A stretch of DNA of 64,000 bases, from contig NC_051440.1 in the NCBI RefSeq assembly GCF_001649575.2, positions 15,908,533 to 15,972,532 of the forward strand, given 5' to 3'. Source of the stretch: Kryptolebias marmoratus (taxonomy: Eukaryota > Chordata > Actinopteri > Cyprinodontiformes > Rivulidae). Below the pieces are notes generated by a model. That model was not told the origin of the DNA and made no database searches. It saw only the letters and a program-made list of their open reading frames with translations. Made by a program: the position numbers and the translations under genes. Every line of letters starts with the position of its first letter. Within the stretch, counting starts at the first letter, position 1. Shown one piece after another: positions 38,001 to 63,613 of the stretch.

Positions 38001-38255
38001 CTCCCGCTCCACCTCGGCCTGGGACTTCTCCTGGGACAGCTGTCCCACCATCCTCCGCAGGTCCCGCATCTCCGCCTTGCACTTCTGCTCCCACTCCGGC
38101 GTCCTGCCCACCCCCCTCAGCTTGTTGACCTCGGCCAGAAGATGCGCATTTTCCTGCTCCAGCTGCTTCGTCCTGGACAGATAGCGGGCGAGTCTGCTGT
38201 TGAGCTCGTGCAGCTGCTGCTTTTCGCTCTCAAAAGTTCTCTTGAACGGAAGCAT
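33024..38255 (-). CDS. synm: Synemin, type IV/VI intermediate filament protein (4 coding exons)
   Basis: Coding order on the minus strand: exon 1 38255-37452, exon 2 35977-35853, exon 3 35261-35182, exon 4 35053-33024 (TAG). All phases agree and give 1012 residues. The rod opens with EKQQLHELNSRLARYLS and closes with LLQVKMDLGMEVAAYRALLE, the two conserved ends of an intermediate-filament rod (about residues 10-315). A long acidic tail of about 680 residues follows. Tail blocks shared with mammalian synemin include TKTQIVLESKVEEELDVSED, NVEIIEEP, YFVSTPDE, VAEVNVSQS and HIKLEPSEKSFTFQTE. Synemin co-assembles with desmin or vimentin and links filaments to costameres. The tail is much shorter than in the human alpha form (about 1565 residues in all). 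The gene is head-to-head with pgpep1l. Confidence 0.95.
36300..37190 (-). mobile_element. Internally deleted Tc1/mariner-type element in synm intron 1
   Basis: The ends are inverted repeats around 'ACACAAAATGCA...' on the left and '...TGCATTTTGTGTTT' on the right. On the plus strand the interior carries transposase remnants: 'GGCCGGCCAACCAAAATCAC', 'AACCCAGAACAAGTAAAG', 'GACAAAAGTGGAACTCTG' and a segment reading HGGGSVMVWGWFAASG, typical of Tc1 transposases. The sequence then jumps from 'GACCTTAAGCTCAAGC' to 'AATTGCAAACGTTTGACTGC', which skips the C-terminal third. The frame is also broken. It is a dead copy. The transposase remnant runs on the plus strand, opposite to synm; strand here marks the host gene. 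Confidence 0.8.
37452..38255 (-). CDS. synm: synm exon 1: head and most of the rod
   Basis: An 804-nt, GC-rich exon encodes residues 1-268, with a very short head (about nine residues) before the coil 1A motif, as in mammalian synemin. It ends at GAACATCAG|GTGAGG, phase 0. High GC and CpG density here create long open frames on the other strands (up to 284 codons); these are shadows. The ATG at 38255 is the only in-frame start before the coil. Confidence 0.93.
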
Positions 38256-39161
38256 TTTAACTAAAACTATTTTATTTAATTTTTTAAGTAGCCCTGCGTT
38301 AGTTTTAATTGTTTGTTTCGCTCTGGTGTTGTTTGCCCCCGAGTCTTTGGTTAGAAGTGTGATGTCATTTTGCGATCAGAGCCCTTTGACAAGTGCAGGA
38401 GGTGGAGGAGAAGGAGGAGGAGGAGGAGAAGGGCGGGTCCTGAACGCATCACAGCCTGGGGAGCGACCCACGCGTGACGGCCGTGTCCCCGGCAGATGTG
38501 ATGCTGCATTCAGGTGCTCCTCTGGCTATAACCGAGCGCTTATTACATAAGAAAACATGTCTAAAGAACAACTGGGATTTCACAATAATGTCACGATATG
38601 TTCTTTCCAACCTATACTTATTTCTAAAGTTCCTTTTATCTAATATATTTCTGTATTTGCTTCACATTGCAGATGAAAATCAGCCATTTCCGCTTATATT
38701 TACCTTACAGGTTGCAAATGTGGAACAATTTTACTGCTTTTTAAAATTCAGAACTGATTAAATTGGTAGTTACAACGTGGAAATTATGTTTGTGGGGAAA
38801 ATAATTAAATACTTAACTTTTATAAGGCAGGAATGGAGTATTTTTCCAGAACTTGTTAAAGATGTTGGTGTTTTTTGTACCAGTACCTCCTAAAATATGT
38901 GAGTATCTAAATGATGTAATGTGATTTAATTTGAAGTATATCAGTCAATTTTAATGAGCTTTTTCGGTGACTTTCAAAGTTGAAGGCATGCCTTACGTGA
39001 GGCACGTGAACGCGCCACGAACGCGGCAGCTGCAGGTTTTATTTATAGCTCAGCGCTCCCCCTGGTGGACAAAATGGGACTTGCAGGAGCTAAAAATAAC
39101 GCTTTGTCCTTTTTTTAACTCTTGGCTTTTCTGCTGTGCGAACTGCGAACTTCACCACAAT
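38256..39161. promoter_or_regulatory. Head-to-head promoter region of synm and pgpep1l
   Basis: Only 906 nt separate the two start codons. The synm side has a purine tract (GGA repeats, about 38397-38437) and CpG-rich sequence up to about 38500. The pgpep1l side has an E-box CACGTG (39003-39008) and a CTCF-like site (39051-39070). The middle is AT-rich. The same divergent arrangement is known in human. Confidence 0.6.
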
Positions 39162-41335
39162 ATGGACGAAAAGGAAACAGTTGTTGTTACAGGTAAAATA
39201 AATACATACATGAGTTGTGTTTCAAAGCAGCGTTTATAGTATTTTTTTGTTTTTAAAGTTTTAAGCCTTTCTGTAAAGGGTTCGGACCGTTCAGGCAGTT
39301 TTTGGAGAACCCCAGCTGGAAAGCAGCTCAGGTAGGACCTTTTATGTTTGTCAAAATAAAATTTTAAAAAGCGTTTTGTTTTATAGCAATTGTCCTTCAT
39401 GAGATGTATTTTATAATAATAATAAATCCTGCAGGGTTTGAAGGTGGCTGGGCTGGGAGAGAGAGTCGATGTTTACATCAAGGAGCTTCCAGTGAGTTAT
39501 GTTACATCTCTTCAGATAATTACTGGAATCTGGCAAACTCTCAAACCAAAGGTAAAAGAAAATATTGACTGTTTCTGCAAACTCTCCGCATATATTCAAC
39601 ATATAAGTTTTTAAATGACAAACTGTTCTCCTGTTTTGCTAAGGAGGGCCAGAAGTAAAAAACACCCACACGTTTAACACTAAATAAATAAATATGCAAA
39701 GTGTATATTATACTGTATATACAGAAACATATACATTTGTCGGTACCCTTCCATAATAACAAACACACAACCAGCCGGCCATAAAGCTCTAGTTTTGTCT
39801 CATCAGTCCCAGAAACTGTGGGGTTCGTCAACATTCATTTTGGTGAATTCCAGCCTGCCTTTTGTGTGTGTGTGTGTGTGTTTTAATCCATAGTGTTTCC
39901 CTACTGGGTATTCCTCCATGGAGGCCATCACAGATCAAAATGTGACAGATGGTGCCATCAGAAAGTAACGTACCTTGACCTCAGAGTTCAGCTCGATGGT
40001 TTTCGATGGCTTCCTTGGCTCTTTTTCGACCATCAGCACTGTCTGTCTGTCCGATCCACCAGGGGTTGCATTTCCTCTTGCGTCCACGTCTTGGGAGGTT
40101 GGCTACAGTCCCCTGAACCTTTTACTCTTTATTAACATTGGCAGCTGTGGTCGGAGGAACATGAAGCTGCTTGGAGATGGTCTTGTATCCATTACCTTTA
40201 ACATCAACGATCTTTTATAATCTTTGAGGTGTAACCTTTGGAAGTTTTCTGAGCACGTCCCACTGGAATAAGACCTCTGGGCAGAACCAGAACTTGCTGG
40301 AGGGATTATGTATCAGCTTTGGCCTGGAAACACCTTGAGTTCCCCTAGGAGGAGGTGGAGACTGTTGCTGGGGAGAGGGATGTCTGGGTTTCTCTCCAGG
40401 ACCTGTTGCCTCTGTGATCCGGTCACAAATAAGCAGCAGAAGATGGATGGATGGATCTATAATCTTCTTCCTGAGCTCCTCAGACAGCTCTCGTCTTTGT
40501 TTTCTCTGCTCCAAGTTCAGTGTGGTGAACACAACAATACCAGACCACCCAGTGGCTGTTTGTTCCCTTTAAATAGGCTGAGCAGCTGATGGAAAGCTTG
40601 AAGTCACCTGTGATGCTGAACATTTAGTTTGAAACATGACTATAATGCAAAGATTATTAGTTTTTTTTTAAGGGTACCAACATCTGTCCTTACTATATTA
40701 GCATGTCTTCGTAAAATAGACAGCAAATCAAATTTCAATTAGCTGCAAGGGTAGCAACAAATTGATCCACCTCTGCCTGTCTTTTCTCTTAGTTTGCTGT
40801 CCATCTGGGCATTGCAAGAGGTTCCAGTGTCGTCATTTTGGAGCAAACGGGGAAGAACAGCGGATACAGAGACAGGGACGTGTGCGGCCTCTGCCCCGCG
40901 GGTCACCTCTGTGTCGAAGCCGGACCGGAGAAGCTGGACTCGGTTGTAAACATGAAGGCAGTCTCCAAGCACTTTCAACAAGCAGAGAGGGACGTGATTT
41001 ATTCAAGGGACGCTGGCAGGTAGCCGTTCATTTCTGCCCTGTCGTAACTGAGAGAAACAGTGGGTGACGCCCTCTTTCTTCTCTTCAGATACCTGTGTGA
41101 GTTTGCTTATTACTCCTCGTTGTTTCACGGTGAGCGGAGAGCAGCGTTGATCCACATCCCCTCCTCCGGCAGGCTTGTCTCAGCCAACAGACTGGTCCCC
41201 TTGCTGCAGGCCATCGTTGTGGAAATGCTCCAGCAGCTGGAGGAGCCCAAACAGCCACGGAGAGCTCCACACGTCCCCACCGAGCAAGCGTTCCCCGTCA
41301 TGTCACATCAGCACGCGGCGTCAGAGCGGATGTGA
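39162..41335 (+). CDS. pgpep1l: Pyroglutamyl-peptidase I-like protein (5 exons)
   Basis: Exons: 39162-39192, 39279-39331, 39435-39551, 40793-41019, 41089-41335 (TGA). The joined frame gives 224 residues, similar to pyroglutamyl-peptidase I (209 in human PGPEP1). The start reads VVVTGFGPF, the conserved first strand and substrate loop of peptidase family C15. The catalytic residues of the family are all present: Glu84 (VVILEQ), Cys146 (DAGRYLCEF) and His165 (LIHIP). It is therefore predicted to be an active cytosolic cysteine exopeptidase that removes N-terminal pyroglutamate. The symbol follows the synteny: human PGPEP1L lies between IGF1R and SYNM, whereas PGPEP1 is elsewhere. The first ATG is followed after 10 codons by a phase-1 intron, as expected for the family. 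Confidence 0.92.
39862..39881. repeat. (GT)n microsatellite
   Basis: About nine GT units inside the Tc1-like element. Confidence 0.9.
40255..40475 (+). mobile_element. LINE 3' end nested in the Tc1-like element
   Basis: The sequence 'GGCCTGGAAACACCTTGAGT', 'GCTGGGGAGAGGGATGTCTG', 'AAATAAGCAGCAGAAG' followed by (ATGG)n is the typical 3' terminus of a common teleost non-LTR retrotransposon, with the end of its reverse transcriptase frame (AWKHLEFP) and a short tandem tail. The clade (L2- or Rex-like) is not certain. The Tc1 sequence resumes on the far side, so the LINE inserted later. Confidence 0.7.
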
Positions 41336-41392
41336 AGCAAACCGCAGTGTACAGGGGAAACAACCACAGCAGCCTTCGTACTCATTGAATTA

Positions 41393-41398
41393 TTTATT
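41393..41398 (-). terminator. igf1r: Candidate distal igf1r poly(A) signal
   Basis: AATAAA on the minus strand (TTTATT on plus). It is the most distal candidate before the pgpep1l coding end, so it marks the maximum length of the igf1r transcript. Use of this signal is unproven. Confidence 0.3.
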
Positions 41399-41839
41399 CA
41401 AAAATTTCAGAAAAAAAAGTAAAATACAAGAAATTTTCATACGCATTTTGGAGACGGCTTGTCAAAAAAACAAAAAAATACACCGTCTCAGCTATAGAAG
41501 TGATAAAACAACTTTGAGGCTTCAGATACACAGACATCTTGAAAAAAGAAGACAGAGTCTAGTGAAAATCTTTTGATTTCTTTCCCCAATCAACTTATTA
41601 ACACACAGATTTTGCGAAAGCATTATAATAGATAATAGTAGTAGTAGTAGACCAAGGCCTCTTAAAGGTGTAGGAATGCAAATTATACAAAACAGACATG
41701 AATGAGAAACCCCAAACTTATTATTGCAGGGGAATGCGTGGACGCATTCTCCATAAACCTGACATTTGTCTGAAGAACATTCTGGAGAACTAAAAAAGAT
41801 GAATGTGGTTATTTTTGGACGTCTAATTGAAATGTTAAA

Positions 41840-41845
41840 AATAAA
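41840..41845 (+). terminator. pgpep1l: Candidate pgpep1l poly(A) signal
   Basis: AATAAA about 505 nt after the pgpep1l stop. No earlier plus-strand AATAAA was noticed. If used, the transcript overlaps the igf1r 3' UTR on the other strand. Confidence 0.35.
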
Positions 41846-41915
41846 AGCATCCAGTGTAAATTTGAAACTATTTATGTATTTATTTTTGCTAATCTCATCG
41901 ATAACTTATCATGAA

Positions 41916-41923
41916 TACCCGTA
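41916..41923 (-). promoter_or_regulatory. igf1r: miR-99/100 8-mer seed match in igf1r 3' UTR
   Basis: The minus strand reads TACGGGTA, a full 8-mer match to the miR-99/100 seed (ACCCGUA plus A opposite position 1). IGF1R is a reported miR-99a/100 target in mammals. Confidence 0.5.
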
Positions 41924-42922
41924 ATCTATGCAACACCCCTCTCCCGTGTGTCCGTGTTGGAAAAGCTGCAGTTTTGACAGGTTTGGGATCAAACTGTAAC
42001 AGTTCGCCTCACAGAAGATTAGTTTCTGTTCAGAAAAGCTCAAATGCGTCCCGACTCATCCGCACGTGAGAAGCATAAACACACAGATATGTTGACGACT
42101 CAAACCGTTTGCTCCGAAGCGATTTCTTTGTTTTTTTTTTTTAAATCCAGCAGCAATTGAACTGTTTGATTTTTGTTTTCTCATTTGAACGCATGATTAA
42201 AATGAACCGTAGCAGAGCACCCGAATTTCACATTATCTGAACTGAACATTTATTGCTTTGGGGGTATTCAATTGCATCAATTAACCAATCAGTTGCGCCA
42301 ATATGCCAAAAACAGAGTAAAAAATAAATAAAATAAAACCCAGCTGAGGTTTAATGAGATGTCAGAGCTACTTTGCTGCCTTTTACATGTGACATTTTCT
42401 TTTTGCTGATCCGCCGTGGTGACTGAACTGGCAGCAGTCCAAGTACTACACGTACTACTACAGGTATATAATACTTCTGAAAGATAAAATAAAAACAACA
42501 ATCGTCATGAAGAACGTCAGATGAACATGGAGAGAAGTGAACACTAAGGCATTGAGTGGACAGAGTTGGACACGATTAAATTATAACATTCAGAGAAACT
42601 TTACACAAATCATAAAATCAGAATAAGTTAAAAGACTTGGATTCCAACACTGAATGTCTCTTATTTTTTTTATTTTTTTTTTTACTGAAGGTAAAAAACG
42701 CGTGAGGAGGTGGTTGATGCGTTGTCATTAATGCTTCTGTGTGGAAATATTTACAACTCTGGAATAAAACTGAAATGTGTCGGCTGCAAATAAAGCGCAC
42801 GTACGTATTATTTTATTTTCCTTGGAGGTGAACAATACATTTCCCTTCTTTAATATTTCCCGTGTTATCTTCTTAGTCTTTTTATTTATATATATGTGTA
42901 TATAAATGCATTTTAGAGAAGG

Positions 42923-43540
42923 TTAAAGTGATGGTTCAGACTTTCTGAAGTGGGGTTTTGTGGAAGAGTTATGAAACATTAATATCTGTTGTAGATAGAT
43001 TTTTAAACAACTTCCGTTTGAAGAAACAGAGTTTACTTCTGACTGTACTGATGAGCTGATGGCTAGTCTGAGCGAGACCAAAGGTAAAATAAATTGTCGC
43101 TGTCGTAAACAACTCCAATCTAAGCCAATGGTTCATGTGAACGCCTTTTATGAACCTTTACATCACTGTCAGTTTCACATGATATGGTTATTCTGGCACA
43201 AATATTATAATAGTCCTGCAGGAAGTGCTACAGCTAGCTGCTGCTGCTATTTACACTTGCAAATAACCACAGAACTTTATGTAAATAACCACAAAATGTA
43301 AAACCGAGGGCGATGTAAAGGTTCATAAAATAGCCTTCATGTGAAGCGCTGTTTTAACTGGAGTAGTTTGAGCCGCTTTGGCCTTAGCCCAGTTCAGACT
43401 AGCCCTTAGCTCATCCGTACAGTCAAAATTAAACCCTGTTTTTCCAAACCGAGACCATCTGAAAAGCTGTCGACATCAGGTAAGGTAATAACGGTTCATA
43501 ACCTTTCAAACAGAACCCTTCTCTTTAGAAAAATGAACGT
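42923..43540. mobile_element. Inverted-repeat (MITE-like) element, copy 3, in the igf1r 3' UTR
   Basis: It starts at TTAA (42923). The left arm 'GTTTTGTGGAAGAGTTATGA' is the reverse complement of the right arm 'TCATAACCTTTCAAACAGAA'. The interior 'GCTACAGCTAGCTGCTGCTG' recurs in copies at 56130 and 58340. The right TTAA end is degraded. Confidence 0.6.
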
Positions 43541-43957
43541 TCACTGAATTGTTGTGTTTTGAGGATTTGAGGTTCTGAAAGTAGGTTGGAACTCCGCGAA
43601 GATGGAACGTTTGTCGTTGAACTATTTCACTACGTTTGGTTCTGGCTGTTTCAGCTGAGAAGCAGTGGAAGCTGATATATTTGTGCCGTACTGCATCACG
43701 ACGGCGATTCTGGCGTGGCTAACGATCAGCAGCACGGTCCCCTTCGGTTCTGTTTGGAAGCCAAAAGGTGGAGCCGGAAAAAATAAATGGTCCGGAAGTT
43801 CACGAGCCAAACATTTCCATTCCATCTTCTGTCCAAGTCGGTTTTATGAGGTTTATCTAGATCCCTGTGGGTTTCATTCAGGTGAGGTTTCTGTTAAAAC
43901 TGATAACAGTGAGATGTAGTTTCTTTTTCTTTCGTTCATATAAAGATATTTAAAGAG

Positions 43958-43965
43958 TGAGGTAG
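43958..43965 (-). promoter_or_regulatory. igf1r: let-7 8-mer seed match in igf1r 3' UTR
   Basis: The minus strand reads CTACCTCA, the complete let-7 8-mer target. IGF1R is an established let-7 target in mammals. It lies about 2.9 kb past the igf1r stop codon. Confidence 0.55.
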
Positions 43966-44334
43966 ATATATGCCTGAAGGGGGGGGAAATCAAAGTTTGT
44001 ACTGAATCAAGGGGCATTTTATACAATGATTTACAGTATATTGGTATCCCAAAAAGGAAAGCAGGAAATAAATAAACATTCAAACAGGGGGGAGAAAGGC
44101 TTCAGGAAAGAAAAGAAACACCAGGCAGCATGAGAAAATCCTTCAAAACTCTTTAACTGTTGAGCCATTTTAAGACCTTTTTTTTTTTTTTTTAATATAT
44201 GTGATTTTTGAAACGTGTTCCCTTCCCTGGACTTTAAAACCCATCCTGTATTTGGTTTTCAGAGGCAGCGGTTACAAAGACAATCAACCAGTTAGAAAAT
44301 CTCACTTTGAAGCAGAGGAGGTATCCTGCTTGAG

Positions 44335-44390
44335 AGGCGGAGGAGGAGAGGGAGGAAGAGGAGGAGGAGGAGGAGGAGGAGGAGGGAGGA
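44335..44390. repeat. (GGA)n polypurine microsatellite
   Basis: A GGA-rich tract with few interruptions; on the igf1r mRNA strand it is a pyrimidine (CCU) tract. Confidence 0.95.
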
Positions 44391-44997
44391 GTAAATGCTT
44401 AAAAAGATGTTTGGTAAATTAAGGCAAACAAGACAACCCAGTTAGTCCTATTTATCTGAGAGGAGGCGTGAAACGGACTGGTGACAGAACCTGATCTGGT
44501 CTGAAGCCATCGTCTCGTAGATTAGAGCTAATTCTGACTCTGAAAAGGGGGAACCGGGGAGGAGAGACGGGTTCAGGTGGCTGCGGGGGGGGATACAGGC
44601 TGATATGAGAGTGTGTGGTGAAAGCAAAAGCCTTTTACTTTAACCTGAGATTGATTCGCACCTAGAGGGCAACGCTAGACGCAGTGCTAGACAGCAAAAG
44701 TACAAACGAGGGTGCAGAAAGTACACGGTCACACATCGAGCTAAGATGTTCATTTCCAATAATAATAATAATTAATAATAATAATAATAACATTAGACAT
44801 TTACAAAAACAAATACAAAAAAAAGGAAACATTTCATAAAAATCAAAGTCAATGAACAAGATGTAGTGTTTCTGAAAACTTTTTGGGGAAAGTTTTTTTT
44901 TAATTTTATCGTATTTTTTGTTTCATTTTTTTTAAACATATCTTAAAGATAATAGAAATGGATTGGTAGGAGATCATAATATTTCAAACCTGAAGAA

Positions 44998-45000
<3 letters not shown>

Positions 45001-45052
<52 letters not shown>
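45001..45052. repeat. (AT)n microsatellite
   Basis: About 26 AT units with one C interruption at 45031, within the probable igf1r 3' UTR. Confidence 0.95.
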
Positions 45053-46172
45053 AACATACAAGAGAGAAAAAAAAGAATAAAATAGCAGCTTTGTTTTGTT
45101 TTTCTTTACAGACAAAGGCAAACATATTTAAACCGTAGAAAATTACTTTTTCTTAAACGACTAAACAAATGATGTGTATAAAAACGATCCTGCAGTCAAA
45201 AGTACGACTGTAAGACCTTTAATATGTGATTGAAATGCAGAGATACTATGAACTATTTTCAAAGTGATCCCTGGATTCTGCTAATCTGACCCAACAGCTT
45301 CGTCTCCGCCGTGGACTGTTGATGCCGTTGGATCTGAACAGTGTTCATCTCCGACAATGAAGAAATGTAGACTTAAAAAATTGTTCCAAGAAGTCAAAGT
45401 AGGAGTGGGTGAAGAGTTGCTGTATTGCCAGATTCTGAAGTTCAGTAATGTTCAGTAAGAAACTTCTGACAAGCTCAAAGTAAAAACAAAAAGGCGGACT
45501 AAGGCAGGGATTCACGGTTTGCTGACCTAAACTTGTGGATGTCAAGGTTGTTTTAGCTCAGATCTGCATGGATCTGGGTGGAAATAAACAAAAGTTGAAA
45601 TAAGGCCACTCTCAGTAAATTGTTCGATATGCAAAATGTCATACAAGACCTAAGTAAACGATTTTACTGATACACAGGATGACGAGCTGAAAGGGGGGGA
45701 AAAAAAAGAGGGCAAAGGACTTCAAATTTAAAATGGATAAAACAAATTTTGGTGCTTTTTACGAGAAACTAGTAACATTGTCGTGACTTGATTGCCAAAT
45801 TTAGTTTAGAGGAAGCTGTAACAGTCTATTTATTGTCTTTTTTTTGTATTATCTATCATTTAATAGCAATCTGATCCAAATTTGTACTGATTTTGTACAA
45901 TTTTTTAAAAACACTTAGCTTAATGTCTTTTGTCACATTCAAATAAAAAAAGCATCTCTGTTTGTTTCAGTGCTGGCGTCACTTCCTAAGAATTTTGTGT
46001 TTTTCCTGTTAAAAATCAGTTCCACACCCAGCGTAGATACACCGTGATCTGGTAAAACTTTGCACCTGCTTCTGAAGCGGTTCGCTACCATTGAAGTAAA
46101 AAGCCTGAAAACAGGATTTTGGTTATTATTGCACAGAAAGATTTTCCTCAACTGTGAATCAAAGCCTTTAAC

Positions 46173-46200
<28 letters not shown>
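46173..46200. repeat. Poly(A) tract
   Basis: 28 consecutive A (poly(U) on the igf1r mRNA strand). Confidence 0.95.
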
Positions 46201-46204
<4 letters not shown>

Positions 46205-46564
46205 GGGTGAACATCTGTATGAGACTGAAAGAAAAGATTAATTTGGCTAAAAATTTGGCAGATATAAAAAGGCCGTCTACTTTTTTTGTTTGTCTGGGTT
46301 TTTTTACCCACAACTGACGGGATCACATAGAAATATTCATATTTAAATGTAACATCGTTCATAGTTTAAACCTTTTTAACTGGGGCAATCCCCACGCAAC
46401 ATGAGCCCGTCGACTCCAGGAAACTAAGTCAGTTTAGAAATGGAGCCATACCGTGTTGTGGAGAGGAGGATGTGATTTTATAAATACAGACTCAAATATC
46501 CATCACATCCGCTCTGAAATCCTCAGGACAAAAAGTGCTCTTCTGTTGGTTTTTGCTGGCAGAT

Positions 46565-46569
<5 letters not shown>

Positions 46570-46599
<30 letters not shown>
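46570..46599. repeat. Poly(A) tract
   Basis: About 30 A (poly(U) on the igf1r mRNA strand), 310 nt past the igf1r stop codon. Confidence 0.95.
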
Positions 46600-46602
<3 letters not shown>

Positions 46603-46911
46603 TTTTCTTGAAGTTTATATTGCCCTAAGTTTATATTTGAAATGCAGGCTGCGCAGGAAGGAATCCCCAAGTGTTTCTGAGCCACCAAACTCCAAATGCC
46701 TCAGCAGGTTTTTGTGCTGTTTTACAGTTTTTAACAGTTTGGATTTTCTGGTCTTTTCCACTCTCGAAAAAAGGAGCTGAGAGACCATCTACTGGCACAC
46801 AGTAGAGCAAAGTCGTTTTCATACCTCATCCATCCCTCCTTAGGAGACCGAGAGAGGTTCTAGTTACCCTGTGTGAGAGGAGAAAAAAGAAAAGGAGGTG
46901 CTGGACTGATA

Positions 46912-63613
<16,702 letters not shown>

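Larger units (their letters stand above)
39725..40695 (-). mobile_element. Tc1-like element in pgpep1l intron 3, with a nested insertion
   Basis: The ends share inverted 'TTGTCGGTACCCTT' and 'AAGGGTACCAACAT'. The minus strand carries remnants of a Tc1-type N-terminal helix-turn-helix: RRELSEELRKKII before the nested LINE piece and, after it, a degraded 'GGTTACACCTCAAAG ... AAGACCATCTCCAAGCAGC'. There are stops and frameshifts, and no intact transposase. A LINE fragment interrupts it at about 40255-40475. Outer limits are approximate. Confidence 0.7.
41336..46911 (-). other. igf1r: Probable igf1r 3' UTR, overlapping the pgpep1l 3' end
   Basis: There is no coding exon in 5.6 kb. Vertebrate IGF1R genes have a very long 3' UTR (about 7 kb in human), so most of this interval is likely igf1r UTR. 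Minus-strand AATAAA signals exist at several points; the farthest is at 41393-41398, only 58 nt past the pgpep1l stop. A plus-strand AATAAA for pgpep1l is at 41840. It holds an 8-mer let-7 site (43958-43965), an 8-mer miR-99/100 site (41916-41923), a MITE-like element (42923-43540), (GGA)n, (AT)n and two long A runs. The actual transcript end is not known. Confidence 0.6.

Noticed and set aside
37410..38264. Long open frames on the plus strand (284 and 209 codons) and a second minus-strand frame (211 codons) over synm exon 1
   Set aside because: They are shadows of a GC-rich coding exon. Their composition (Leu/His/Arg or Gly/Ala/Arg rich) mirrors the coiled-coil codons, and none resembles a protein family.
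43167..43174. miR-223 8-mer match (AACTGACA on the mRNA strand)
   Set aside because: It falls inside a repeat element and so is likely incidental, although IGF1R is a reported miR-223 target.
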